DNA from: Candidatus Acidianus copahuensis
GTDB lineage: Archaea; Thermoproteota; Thermoprotei_A; Sulfolobales; Sulfolobaceae
Assembly (NCBI RefSeq): GCF_000632495.1
Contig: NZ_JFZT01000044.1
Location: forward strand, 114,508 to 178,507
Direction of reading: 5' to 3'
Length of the DNA: 64,000 bases
Positions within the stretch are counted from its first letter, which is position 1. Each line of letters opens with the position of its first letter. Both the position numbers and the translations under genes were made by a program. This document shows, piece after piece, positions 17,965-26,871 of this stretch. The notes beneath the pieces are model-generated. The model ran no database searches and was not told where the DNA came from. It saw only the letters and a list, made by a program, of their open reading frames with translations.

Positions 17965-18759
17965 TTAGCTTAAAGATTTAGGGATAAAAGTACACTGATC
18001 TTGAATCTTTCCTGCCATTGCATCTTCTAATAGGACATATGGATTCTTTACCTCTCTTAGTTCCTTTCCAGAACCGTTCCTCATGTACTTTATAACCTCT
18101 GCCAGAACGCTTAAGGCTATCTCCTCTGCAGTTTTAGATCCTATATCAATGCCTATAGGCGTATGTAGCCTCTCTTTTACATCATTTAGATCTATACCTT
18201 TCTTCAGGAGCTGAGAGATCATGAGAGCTGCTCTCCTTTGGCTTGCTAATAAACCAATAAAAGCTGCTTTTCTCCTCAATGAAATAAATAGAGCATCTAA
18301 ATCATAAGCCCTTCCTCCTTCGTTAGCAACTATAACGTAGGAGTCCTCCTGAACAATTTCGTCCATGACTTGTACGTTGTTAGAAATCATCCTTGCTCCG
18401 CTGAATTCCTCTTCCCTTATTCCCTCTCCTATCACAGCAGTATTGTAACCCATGGTCACAGCTAACCTATTTATTGCTTTAGCTATTACCCCTTCCCCAA
18501 CTAAAACTATAGACGGTCTAGGTTCTATAGGTTCAGCTATTACTCTTTTACCTTTCAAGTTCATTTCTAACACTTTATTCTCTTTAATTGATCTATCAGC
18601 CAAATCAAGGATATCTTTACTTACAAAACCTAAGAGGGATTTTCCTTTTACAATTATTGTTCTTTCAATTACGTTTTCTTGCAGAATAGTAACGATTACA
18701 AATGGTTCATTTTCTTTACTAACCTTTGATAAAGCGGAGAAGAATTCACAAGAACTCAT
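17965..18759 (-). CDS. XdhC/CoxI family molybdenum-enzyme maturation factor
   Basis: Accessory protein of the XdhC/CoxI family, which matures molybdenum hydroxylases by handling the sulfurated cofactor. An N-terminal XdhC_CoxI domain (SSCEFFSALSKVSKENEPFV) is followed by a Rossmann-like C-terminal domain. That domain contains IVLVGEGVIAKAINRLA, SYVIVANEGGRAYDLDAL, AAFIGLLASQRRA and LHTPIGIDIGSKTAEEIALS, the last being a family hallmark. A TTG at 18780 would add seven residues, but the ATG at 18759 lies about 25 bases after a TATA-like CAATTTAATTGCC, so a leaderless ATG start is preferred. The only molybdenum hydroxylase subunit in the window is 13 kb away. Confidence 0.85.
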   Translation of the reverse strand: MSSCEFFSALSKVSKENEPFVIVTILQENVIERTIIVKGKSLLGFVSKDILDLADRSIKENKVLEMNLKGKRVIAEPIEPRPSIVLVGEGVIAKAINRLAVTMGYNTAVIGEGIREEEFSGARMISNNVQVMDEIVQEDSYVIVANEGGRAYDLDALFISLRRKAAFIGLLASQRRAALMISQLLKKGIDLNDVKERLHTPIGIDIGSKTAEEIALSVLAEVIKYMRNGSGKELREVKNPYVLLEDAMAGKIQDQCTFIPKSLS

Positions 18760-18850
18760 AAGTGTAAGTTTGTTTGGCAATTAAATTGATTTCCCATTCC
18801 TCCTTGAATTTACCTAATTAAACTTTTAATTTGGCCCCCGAACTATCTTT

Positions 18851-19411
18851 ATGTCTTGGTTTAACGTAGAAGAATTAAAAAAGTTAGTAAAGAAAAATAA
18901 CTCTGTCCTAGTTGTTTGGGATGTACATGAGGCCTTAGTTAGCTCTATATTTAATAAAGATGAGTTCTTGTCAAGTCTTAAGGAACTAATTAGCGAGGCT
19001 AGAAGTCTAAACATACCGATTGTATATACAAAGATAACTCCGTATCCGGAGAAGTTTCAGCCCCCTATAAGAAGATCGTTTAACCCAGGAGACATAATAA
19101 AGGATGTATACCCACAGGATGGAGATGTTGTACTTCTCAAGAATACACCTAGTATATTTGTTGGAACAAACTTTGAATTAATGTTAAGGAATGTCGGTAT
19201 AAATACGATAGTTTTCACAGGAATAGCTACAGATATAGGGGTGGAAACATCGGTAAGACATGCCCAGGCCTTAGGTTTCTTACCAGTAGTAGCTAAGCAG
19301 GCTGTTTCATCTGGTGATAAAGCGGCTCATGAAAGATCTCTAGAGAACCTTAAGAGACTAATGCTAGTATTGGATAATAAGGAAATAATAAGCCTCTGGA
19401 GAACAGGATAA
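18851..19411 (+). CDS. Isochorismatase-like hydrolase family protein lacking the catalytic Cys
   Basis: Alpha/beta protein, 186 aa, of the isochorismatase/nicotinamidase superfamily. The first catalytic residue, Asp24 (LVVWDVHEAL), and the Lys (VVLLKNTPSIFVGTNFE, Lys97) are present. The nucleophile position reads TGIATDIGVETSVRHAQALG: where members have Cys in T-x-x-C-V, this has Gly130. Normal thiol catalysis is therefore not possible, and the protein may bind a ligand or use another mechanism. The start ATG follows a TATA-like AAACTTTTAATTT by about 25 bases. It is divergent from the XdhC-type gene. Confidence 0.85.
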   Translation: MSWFNVEELKKLVKKNNSVLVVWDVHEALVSSIFNKDEFLSSLKELISEARSLNIPIVYTKITPYPEKFQPPIRRSFNPGDIIKDVYPQDGDVVLLKNTPSIFVGTNFELMLRNVGINTIVFTGIATDIGVETSVRHAQALGFLPVVAKQAVSSGDKAAHERSLENLKRLMLVLDNKEIISLWRTG

Positions 19412-19672
19412 CGTAGCTTCCCCATCTACTGAAACAGTGCGCGCCAAATAAAAAGCGTTTGAGAAGGGGAAATACATAAACTAGGCTCTACTACACCACT
19501 TATATCGTCAAAGACTGCTTATGTAGGAAGAAAAGTAAATCTCCAAAATCTACGCTAAAAATATCCCTTCTCTAGTTAACTCAATAACGTTAAGTTCTGT
19601 ATAGTACTGAACCAGTTGTGATGATGGAAAAAACAGGGCTCGTAGACATTACCTACTAACCCTACTCTTTTT

Positions 19673-19989
19673 GGGGTTTGGGTTTTACGGACATTTATTG
19701 TCATGTCCTTAAAGCCCTTGGGCTTCACCACGTTCTGAGCTGAAGCTCATCATCACGATCCGCCCCATTAGCGGGATAACCCCACCCACACCACCGAAGA
19801 CCGGGTTGTGGGGAAACCCGCACATCCTTAATTCCTCCTTCTCCCTTTTTTTGTCCCTTCTTCGGGTCTACACACCCACATTTGGGACGATATAATATTG
19901 ATTTTAAAATATATATAAGTATTTTGGTTTGAAGTGAAAATAATGAAATATATAAATGTCACGATCTAAGCTAAACTGCTGACAACGGC
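19673..19989 (-). repeat. R1 repeat, well-preserved copy
   Basis: About 317 bp, nearly the same over its length as the copy at 26872 (opposite strand). Read on the minus strand it begins GCCGTTGTCAGCAGTTTAGC and ends AAAACCCAAACCCC. Near its left end is an archaeal promoter (AAAATACTTATATATA), followed by GGGTGTGTAGACCCGAAGAA, a purine-rich GAAGGAGGAATTAAGGATGTG, and four hairpins. Hairpin 2 here is TGAGC-TTCA-GCTCA and hairpin 3 GAAGC-CCAAGG-GCTTT. No protein frame is conserved among copies. Confidence 0.85.
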
Positions 19990-20149
19990 TTTCTCGATCT
20001 AGAATGCTAAGAATGTTTTAACTGCACTTCCTTTATGAGTTTTTTAATCTTACCAAATTTTAATCGATCTTATCAAACTACTTGAGGTTTATCTCAAGAT
20101 CTCGTTGTTACGATAACTTTTTTTTGTTTGATGCTAAGGCTTGATGCTA

Positions 20150-20315
20150 TCGATAACTGTTTAGCTTAAATTATGATATTTTATGTGTATCATGATTTTT
20201 CCACTTCAAAAATGGTTTATGTTTTTTAAAAGATCAATTTAAGTTCCAGATGCGCATATGCAGACCCGAATTAGGGATTATACGAGAACTGGAGAAGCCT
20301 TATAAAGCTTAAGGG
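20150..20315 (+). repeat. R1 repeat, left-half degenerate copy
   Basis: ACTGTTTAGCTTAAATTATG, then TCATGATTTTTCCACTTCAAA and GCAGACCCGAATTAGGGA follow the same order as the left half of R1 (promoter side and the GACCCGAAGAAGGG block), with many substitutions. The right half is not recognisable. The DNA from 20316 to 20820 shows no gene. It contains only short inverted and AT-rich sequences. Confidence 0.45.
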
Positions 20316-20832
20316 TGAGAGACCATCATTTGCGTAAGAAGATAGCTACTTCTAAAAAAAGTCTATTTCGCACAATTTCTTTGTACTCACGAGAGATCAG
20401 TTGTAATGGGTTTAGTTAATTTATTCTCTACGTTAGAAACTGAGGAAAAGTTTTTATTTACTTCAGGACTTCCGCAATGTCTATAGTGACCAAGGCTAAT
20501 AAAACGGATCCGTAAAGGAAATCTCTACTGAGTGATCTGATGATCGAGTCTAGAATATGAAGTAGCAAGATCGACCAAAAGATCAATGTCTTTAACGAGG
20601 AAATTAATTGTGTCTATAAAATCTAGAATTCTTATTATTTTAACATAAAGACATTCAGTATATCATAATCAAAAGGTGATTACGTTAATCTTTATTCTAC
20701 AATATCTACGTAAAAGGTTAATAATAGTTCATATATTTTGTTCTTGATTTAATTATTGAATCTACAAGACTATCTAACCCAAACAATGTTTAGATAAAAA
20801 AACATTACATTAACTTTAAAAACTATAATGTC

Positions 20833-20892
20833 TTATTTCTTTTGTTCTCCCTGTCCCTTACCCTGCTCTCCTTTCTTCCCTTTCTTTGCCAT
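20833..20892 (-). CDS. Possible 19-residue Lys/Gly/Gln-rich microprotein
   Basis: The frame reads MAKKGKKGEQGKGQGEQKK and stops. It is made of Lys, Gly, Gln and Glu except for the first two residues, so it should be unstructured and strongly basic, perhaps nucleic-acid binding. Upstream on the minus strand, TTTATAAATTATTATT lies about 25-40 bases before the ATG and is a good TATA candidate, with AAAA before it as a BRE. That supports a leaderless or short-leader transcript. It could instead be the surviving start of a longer gene, or a chance frame. Confidence 0.35.
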   Translation of the reverse strand: MAKKGKKGEQGKGQGEQKK

Positions 20893-21498
20893 TTGTTATC
20901 TAAATAAAGGTTAGAACAATAATAATTTATAAAAATTTTCTTCTTCAAATGCCCTAAACACTTATGCTAAATTCCTCCATGGAACATAAAATAATTTCAT
21001 AGTTCAAGCTTATTTTTATTATAATTTGAAAGGACTGAAGCTATATATATTAAAAAACACTTATTTGTCTCTACATAAAGAACGTCAATTTTTTACGATT
21101 TATTTAAGGCGTTTACGTTAATCTCTATATATAGAAGAGAATTTAATTCAATAAAATTAAATAAAGTCGTTTCCTCTCTATATATGAGAGAATAATATCC
21201 TTAAGAAGATAACGTATTATTTTAAGATGGAGAATACTTCGTTAAGAACTATTACTTCCTAGCTATGAATAATGTTCAAGAGAAGAAATTAATATTATGT
21301 TGATCTATATCTTCTCTAGGTAACTTATTTTTCATAGGCGGTCGGAATTCTCGAGAAACATTGATGGACAACTCTACTGCGATTAGGATTATATGCAATG
21401 AAAATCTAGTCGTTGACCTCAGGAAGATCGTTTAATATAATGTTAAGCAGAAGGGATGCTCATAGTTGTTGATGAGAATGCATCTCAAGTCCATGTTC

Positions 21499-23000
21499 TG
21501 ACCTCCTCCCCGCCCTGAAGGGTTCCCCTCAGAGCGGTTCATAGGTTTTGATCCATACGTTTCACCCTCATAGAATCATATCTAGCTGGTACTACCAGCC
21601 CCGATCCTCTCGTCCACGTATAGACCAGTGGGGTGGTCTTGCCCCAACTTATCCCTATCCCTCTGGTGATCCCACCATCATTAGGACTCGGGATTATGGA
21701 TATGTTAAACGCACCAACTAGGTCTGCGTTAAATACTTTGTTAGATGTTGTACACTTAAATAAACCCCTTGAAACTCTTTCGCCACAACCCTTACCATGT
21801 ATTGGGCAAGTAGTTGAAGTGTATGCCTCGTTAACAAACTCAACAGTTATTCCGTGTTCTTCGGCAACATCCCTCAACTTTTCCATAACTTGTTTATAAG
21901 ACCAGACGTTAGCAACTAGAAAGTTACCCTTTTTCTGACTTATGTTCTTTGGATAACCAACCTTAATTAGAGAAACACCTTTGTTGTATAAGAATTCAAC
22001 AACTTTCCTTACGGTAGCGTCTATTATAGCGTTTAACTTCCTCTTCCACTTAATGTACAACCTCCTTATCTTATTTGAGAACGGTTGTTTGAACAAGGAT
22101 AATAACTTCTGTTTCATACTTATCAGTTTCATGAAGTAGTACGAGATTGATTTTAACACTCTAGTCTTGATTAACACTTGTGTACCGTCAGAGACATAGA
22201 CAGCAAAGAGGTTGTTTATCCCTATATCTATCCCACCTACTAAATTACCTTTAGGTGTTAGCGGTACTTTCACCCATTCATCATTCTTTCTGTCAAGTCT
22301 TTCATTTGCCTTTATGGTAATGTGTGCATACCACTTATGCAACACGGGGTTGTATATTATTTCTAACCTCCCTTGTTTCCCTCTATAGTAAATTTCTCCC
22401 TTGTATCTTATTGCCAAGTCCTCGAATTTTCCTAAATGATGAAGTTCTATCTCTTGTTTCTCTTCATCTATCTTGTATTGGTCTTTTCTTAACACTATTA
22501 TCAACTTTCTCTTCTTCCTGTCTTTCCAGTAACCTGGTGGGTTTACGTTCTTGATAAATGGTAGTAATTTTTCCTCTTTCTTTGCTCTCAATAGAGAGAA
22601 GAATGAACTCCACGCCTCATTATTTTTGTTTAAAACTTGTTGTGCTGTTATTGTACCTATCATGTTCTTATACTCATTATACCACTTTGTATAGGTACCC
22701 TTGATATCAACACTACGTTCACCGTTAAAGAACTGTCTTCTCCTCTCATAGTTTACTTGGTTCCATAGTTTTGAACACAAGTTTCCTAGTTCTTTTAATT
22801 CCTCCTCTTGTTCTTTTGTCGGTACTAGATCTACAGTTATGGTGCGTCTTAGGACTGATACGGTAGGCATAGGGACTGATCCCTTACTACTCTTCTTAGG
22901 TTTACCCACCGTACCGTCCTCATTAGGAATTACTATCTACCTTTTATAAACTTTTTTTGATATCATCCCCGCTCTGAAGAGCGAGGCTTTCGGTTGTAAA
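21499..23000 (-). mobile_element. Solo-tnpB insertion sequence (IS200/IS605 superfamily, IS1341 group)
   Basis: About 1.5 kb. On the minus strand the left end is TTTACAACCGAAAGCCTCGC with a hairpin (CCTCGCTCTTCAGAGCGGGG), and the right end is GGGCGGGGAGGAGGTCA after a hairpin (CCGCTCTGAGGGG...CCTTCAGGGCGG). It contains only tnpB; no Y1 transposase tnpA is found in the window. TTTAC at the left border is kept at the mini-elements too and resembles the TTAC target of IS608-type elements. By analogy, the tnpB 3' end plus right end would be the guide RNA scaffold and the bases after GGTCA (21498 downward) its guide. Confidence 0.8.
21539..22909 (-). CDS. tnpB: TnpB, RNA-guided nuclease of an IS200/IS605-type element
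   Basis: 456 aa, full length for the family. An N-terminal helix-turn-helix-like basic domain (RRTITVDLVPTKEQEEELKE) is followed by a RuvC nuclease core with all three acidic residues: Asp228 in GGIDIGINNLF, Glu361 in VNEAYTSTTCP and Asp396 in NADLVGAFNIS. The zinc ribbon is unusual, CPIHGKGC then LFKCTTSNK, so the last pair of ligands is reduced to one Cys. Known TnpB proteins cut DNA guided by an RNA from the element's right end and favour retention of the element. The frame is intact, so it may be active. Without TnpA it depends on a transposase elsewhere for movement. Confidence 0.92.
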   Translation of the reverse strand: MGKPKKSSKGSVPMPTVSVLRRTITVDLVPTKEQEEELKELGNLCSKLWNQVNYERRRQFFNGERSVDIKGTYTKWYNEYKNMIGTITAQQVLNKNNEAWSSFFSLLRAKKEEKLLPFIKNVNPPGYWKDRKKRKLIIVLRKDQYKIDEEKQEIELHHLGKFEDLAIRYKGEIYYRGKQGRLEIIYNPVLHKWYAHITIKANERLDRKNDEWVKVPLTPKGNLVGGIDIGINNLFAVYVSDGTQVLIKTRVLKSISYYFMKLISMKQKLLSLFKQPFSNKIRRLYIKWKRKLNAIIDATVRKVVEFLYNKGVSLIKVGYPKNISQKKGNFLVANVWSYKQVMEKLRDVAEEHGITVEFVNEAYTSTTCPIHGKGCGERVSRGLFKCTTSNKVFNADLVGAFNISIIPSPNDGGITRGIGISWGKTTPLVYTWTRGSGLVVPARYDSMRVKRMDQNL

Positions 23001-23119
23001 CGCTTCTGAGAATATAATGAAGAGAGGAATAGAGGAAATCAAAGGACATACAAATAACGAATAATGTTAATTGTTGGAAAAATTCTTTCAAAATACTAAT
23101 GGAAAGGAATTAAATCTAC

Positions 23120-23545
23120 TTGGTTGATGATTACTATATGGTAGTATTTACAGTTAGGGAAAAGCTTGTCACTAATCGCGAAGATGTATTAAATAGATTG
23201 ATGGATGTTAATTCCTTACCTCTATATTGGAAAGGGACAAAAAGCATTCAAGTTATAGATAAGGATAATAATAAGGTAGATGTAAAAATAAGATTTGCCT
23301 TTCCTTCAACTGCATTAGCAACTATTACCATTATAGGGGATGGAATTAGAATAGATTATAAAAAAGGTCCTTTTACAGGCTACCAGATAACAAGAGTTAA
23401 GGAGGGATATATAGAGTCTATGTGGGATATCCAATTTACTGGTTTTTTTAAATTTCTTGCGCGGAAAAGTGTGGAACACTTTAAGAAAGGAACTCAGCAT
23501 GCTTTACAGAGGTTACAAGGGATCGAGCCAAAAGAAACTCAATAG
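23120..23545 (+). CDS. SRPBCC (START/polyketide cyclase-like) domain protein
   Basis: Soluble 141-residue protein of the helix-grip fold, which binds hydrophobic ligands. The pattern is visible: an N-terminal strand MVVFTVREKLVTNREDVLNR leading into helix 1 and NSLPLYWKGTKSIQVID, alternating strands, and a C-terminal amphipathic helix (KFLARKSVEHFKKGTQHALQ) that would close the cavity. The start is TTG 23120 or ATG 23138. Downstream is a run of T then A (about 23548-23568), a likely termination signal. It lies between a tnpB element and repeats with no operon partner. Function unknown. Confidence 0.7.
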   Translation: MVDDYYMVVFTVREKLVTNREDVLNRLMDVNSLPLYWKGTKSIQVIDKDNNKVDVKIRFAFPSTALATITIIGDGIRIDYKKGPFTGYQITRVKEGYIESMWDIQFTGFFKFLARKSVEHFKKGTQHALQRLQGIEPKETQ

Positions 23546-23709
23546 GTATTTTTTTTTTAAAAAAAACTTAGCAGATAAGTAATCGATGTTAAATAGGTCG
23601 AACCATACATGTCCTTAAGTTTGAAGTCTCCAACGCATATTAAATATCGTACAATAAACTTACGTTTATATTTGAAAATCTTCAATTACTTAATAAAATA
23701 TTAAAAAAA

Positions 23710-24195
23710 TTAAGTAGTCGGTTTTCTTCTAGATTTTATGAAACCTAAAACTAAAATCACAATTCCGATAATAATTAAGGGTATCGAGGCTAATATTCCT
23801 ACAGTTAAAAGAGGTGACGGGGCAGGCAATACCTTGTATGAATGGAAGAGGTTCACGTTATTAGTGTTGTTATTGTAAAATGAAACATCAACTGTTTCAC
23901 TCTTAGATAAAACTGCTAACTCTAACCAAGAATTATTTGTAATTTTTGTAGGTGATGTAGGGAAACCTGTTACTTGTATAGGTAAAGAGGAATTATAATA
24001 CATCGCAAGAACGTGGTTAGACGGAACGAGGACTGAAATATTGTAGAATTCTTTTGGTTTTAATGAAAGTGACTCACCATGGACTAGAATTGATGAAAGA
24101 GATGAGTCAATTGAATATATTTCTGCTATAGAGGCAAGAAGTAGCACTACTCCAACTATTGCTATTATTATCCCAGCTTTCTGGAACGTATTCAT
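23710..24195 (-). CDS. Membrane-anchored extracytoplasmic protein, 161 aa
   Basis: Unknown. The layout is an N-terminal helix (AGIIIAIVGVVLLLASIAEI), about 95 extracytoplasmic residues rich in Ser/Asn with several N-x-S/T sites, a C-terminal helix (LLTVGILASIPLIIIGIVIL), and a short basic tail KSRRKPTT. Both termini should face the cytoplasm. An upstream in-frame start (24258) exists. The ATG at 24195 is preferred because TTATTATATA lies about 25 bases before it and the added residues are not membrane-like. The layout resembles the small protein at 34117 beside an ABC module. Confidence 0.65.
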   Translation of the reverse strand: MNTFQKAGIIIAIVGVVLLLASIAEIYSIDSSLSSILVHGESLSLKPKEFYNISVLVPSNHVLAMYYNSSLPIQVTGFPTSPTKITNNSWLELAVLSKSETVDVSFYNNNTNNVNLFHSYKVLPAPSPLLTVGILASIPLIIIGIVILVLGFIKSRRKPTT

Positions 24196-24349
24196 AGATA
24201 ATTTGGAGAGCGATATATAATAAATTTGATCAAAACAACGCTTTGTGAGTAAATCCAAAGTCTTCTAGATAAATTATGATTAGATTGGAAGTCCTCTATT
24301 TCACATATTTCAAATTCTATGAGGAGTACTTCACATCAATAGCATAGGA

Positions 24350-24676
24350 GGTGTTTGGGTTTTACGGATATTTATTACCCGCGAAACCCTTGGGCTTCAC
24401 CACATTCTAAACAAAGCTCATCATCGCGATCTGCCCCATTAGCTGGATAACCACACCCATAACCCTGAAAATCTCGTCAAAGACCCCAGAGTTTTGGGTA
24501 AATCACCACATCCTTAATTCCTCCTTCTCCCTTTTTTGTCCCTTCTTCGGGTCTACACACCCACGTTTGGAACAAATTAATATTGTTTTTTTAAAACATA
24601 TAAGTATTTTGTTGGAAAGATAAAATCATGAAATGCATAAAAATGTCACGGTTTAAGCGAAACTGCTGACAACGGC
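24350..24676 (-). repeat. R1 repeat, full-length diverged copy
   Basis: About 327 bp with both family ends: GCCGTTGTCAGCAGTTTCGC on the minus strand and AAAACCCAAACACC at the other end. Promoter AAAATACTTATATGTTTT is kept. Hairpin 1 is enlarged, with a new inner stem. Hairpin 2 is TGAGC-TTT-GTTTA (two G-U pairs) and hairpin 3 GAAGC-CCAAGG-GTTTC. The stems persist despite sequence change. The remainder of 24259-24742 holds a TATA-like sequence for the radical SAM gene and nothing else. Confidence 0.8.
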
Positions 24677-24742
24677 CATCTTCTGTCCACTTGACCCTTT
24701 GACAAGAAGGTTTAATATATTGTAATAAGAAGAAAATAAATT

Positions 24743-25753
24743 ATGACTATTGTAAGGCCCTTTATTATTGGCAACTTTAAGAGACTAGTAATGGGGAGGG
24801 GGGTTAAGAAACTCCCATTAATTGCTGGACATAAGCTCCTTTATACTTGCAATTTAAGATGTAAAATGTGCCCATTTTGGAGAAGAAAAGATGAAAACTT
24901 GCTTTCTGTAGACAAGGAAGTAGAGATGATGAAATCCCTACAGAGAGTTGGAGTTTTATTTATGGGCTTTGAGGGAGGAGAACCTTTGCTTAGACGTGAT
25001 TTACCACAGATCCTTGAAGAATCTCATAGAAGATTCTATACTTCCATTGTAACAAATGGCTGGCTATTAAAGGATAGATTTCGCGAAATAAGGGATTACG
25101 TTGATTACATGTTTGTATCTATTGATGGTATAGGAGAGGTTCACGATAAAATAAGGGGAATACCAGGTTCTTTTGAGAAAGCAATATCTGGAATAAAAGA
25201 GGCTAAGAGGATATCAGATATGCCAATTGCCTTGAGCTTTACTTTAACATCGGAAAATATAGATCAAGCAATACCTGTAGTAGATCTAGCAAGAAATTTG
25301 GGAGTTAAGGTTAGCGTTCAAATTGCCTATAATTACTCTACCGCTGAAAAAATATCCCCGGAGAAGGAGAAACTTAAAATAGCATTAAAGGAACTCCTTG
25401 AACTAAAGAAGAAGGATTATCCAATAATAGAATCTGCTCAGTTTTTTGAAGCTATTCTAAACTCTTGGTACAGAGGAATAGGGTGGAAATGCAAACCATG
25501 GATAACAATAAATATCGATCCTCAGGGGAGGATAGTGTTACCTTGTTATGTACTTAATGAGTATTATGGAGAAAAGAAGGTGTGGGAGGTTAATCTCATA
25601 GATCTTTGGAACAGTTATCCTTGGGAAAAATATGAGTCTTGCAATAGTTGCGGGTTAGCATGTTACTTGGAACCTTCGCTTTTTTCAATGAAGAACCCAT
25701 CGATGTTCAAGGAAAAAATATTGAACAATTTAGTGTCATATATAACTAGCTAA
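24743..25753 (+). CDS. Radical SAM protein with SPASM-like C-terminus
   Basis: 336 aa. The cluster motif CNLRCKMC (C-x3-C-x2-C) at about residue 32 binds the 4Fe-4S that cleaves S-adenosylmethionine; GFEGGEPLLRRD and the strand FVSIDGIGEVHDKIRG follow in the family order. The C-terminal region has WKCKPWITINIDPQGRIVLPC and the pair CNSCGLACYLEP, which fit an auxiliary Fe-S domain as in MoaA/PqqE-like and peptide-modifying enzymes. No peptide precursor gene is evident nearby, so the substrate is unknown. It lies between repeats, suggesting an accessory or transferred gene. Confidence 0.88.
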   Translation: MTIVRPFIIGNFKRLVMGRGVKKLPLIAGHKLLYTCNLRCKMCPFWRRKDENLLSVDKEVEMMKSLQRVGVLFMGFEGGEPLLRRDLPQILEESHRRFYTSIVTNGWLLKDRFREIRDYVDYMFVSIDGIGEVHDKIRGIPGSFEKAISGIKEAKRISDMPIALSFTLTSENIDQAIPVVDLARNLGVKVSVQIAYNYSTAEKISPEKEKLKIALKELLELKKKDYPIIESAQFFEAILNSWYRGIGWKCKPWITINIDPQGRIVLPCYVLNEYYGEKKVWEVNLIDLWNSYPWEKYESCNSCGLACYLEPSLFSMKNPSMFKEKILNNLVSYITS

Positions 25754-25850
25754 TAATGTTCCCTGTATCGTTAATATGAACTTATGAATGTCTACCTCAA
25801 ATTGAAATAGTCTTTATGAGATAGCTTTCTATTTCCTAAATGATGAAATT

Positions 25851-25893
25851 TTTACAACTGAAAGTCTCGCTATTTAGAGCGAGAAGGAGGTCA
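25851..25893 (+). repeat. Mini-palindromic element, 43 bp
   Basis: TTTACAACTGAAAGTCTCGC, then TATTTAGAGCGAGAAGGAGG and TCA. It joins the left-end motif and hairpin of the solo tnpB element directly to its right-end motif GGAGGTCA, with nothing between. Sister copies lie at 27496, 38783 and, decayed, 14483. Confidence 0.7.
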
Positions 25894-25940
25894 CTATATA
25901 TAAACCTTTTCTTCTACCCCTTCACAGTAAACAGAAGGGA

Positions 25941-26210
25941 TCGTGAAACTGTTTCTGATTCTAGGGTAACAAATGGTTTCTAAATGTGTTTTTAGGGAAA
26001 GTTTTATGATGAACCTCATACTGATGCTGTGCACTGCACAAAGGTGTGGGGTGATGTCTAGAGGGATCCGTGCCGTTGATTCCAATGCCTTGTGATCTCA
26101 CACTGGAGGTAGCTGTGCTATTGATGAAGGTGTGGGTGAGGAGTAAGTCCCTAGAGGATACCTTGAAATGCGCTAAACTATCTAGGAGTACCCTCTAGGG
26201 ACAAACGGTA
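25941..26210 (+). repeat. R2 repeat, full copy
   Basis: About 270 bp. Homologous to 32189-32440 and, reversed, 38573-38780. Landmarks are TCGTGAAACTGTTTCTGATT, the near-palindrome TGTGCACTGCACA, TGTCTAGAGGGATCCGTGCC, GTGTGGGTGAGGAGTAAGTC and a terminal hairpin GTCCCTAGAGGATAC ... GTACCCTCTAGGGAC. No protein frame is shared among copies. It is joined directly to a broken R1 copy on its right. Confidence 0.8.
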
Positions 26211-26211
26211 G

Positions 26212-26430
26212 CCCTACTCGCATTACCGAAGACTTGTCCAGACATCCAAGATGTGGGGAAACCCGCACATCCTTTAGTTACTTCCCCTTTCATAGTCCCT
26301 TCTTCGGGTCTACAATACTTATCTTTAGGACAAGTTATTTTTGTTTTTAAAATATAGGCATTTTGAAAAGGAAAAATCATAAAATCTGTAAAAATACCAC
26401 GATTTAAGTGAAACTACTTTCAACTGCTTT
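26212..26430 (-). repeat. R1 repeat, truncated copy abutting R2
   Basis: Contains the R1 left part on the minus strand (CTTAAATCGTGGTATTTTTA, the promoter region, GACCCGAAGAAGGGACTATG and the first arm of hairpin 1) but lacks hairpins 2-4. They are replaced at 26211 by the end of R2, suggesting R2 inserted into R1 or the two recombined. Confidence 0.65.
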
Positions 26431-26439
26431 ACCCTCTAC

Positions 26440-26530
26440 CCGGAGGAAACAAGCAAGGATTAACTATGAAGCACGACCAAAAGGTGATAGTAGTTCAATA
26501 GTGGGTTTCTGGTCTAAGATTTAGTGATGA
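26440..26530 (+). pseudogene. Possible tnpB C-terminal tail remnant
   Basis: The piece AACTATGAAGCACGACCAAA encodes a tail (NDEARPKG...) similar to the end segments of the remnants at 27673 and 31435. It is very short and the call is weak. The DNA to 26700 shows no further gene. Confidence 0.25.
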
Positions 26531-26871
26531 AATATGTGTTACCTTGGTTTGTTACTCTATTCCTTTTTGTTTAGACGACTGAGAAATAAGAAACTAGCAC
26601 ATTAAAAAGTTTTTATTTTTTGACACTACTTATCTCTTTTCCTGATAAACTAATTATTTTTTAATCCAGTAAGTCATATATATTCATGTGAAAATAAAAA
26701 AACTCTTGACGTAGAAACCTTTAATGAATACTTAAACTCCCCAGTTTATTCTACATTATTACAAAAGATTACTGAACTTGGGGATAAAGTATTCCACGCT
26801 AATAGGCTAGCAAACTTACAGGCTTATTTTGAGGGGTTCACCTTTTACACTTCTTCTAAGTATAGGCCTAC

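Noticed and set aside
25985..26010. C/D-box sRNA in R2 (ATGATGA followed by CTGA)
   Set aside because: Only 8 bases lie between the two boxes, the boxes are not kept in the other copies, and no second pair is seen.
26195..26380. Minus-strand frame of 61 residues
   Set aside because: It runs across the junction of R2 and a truncated R1, with composition set by the repeats.
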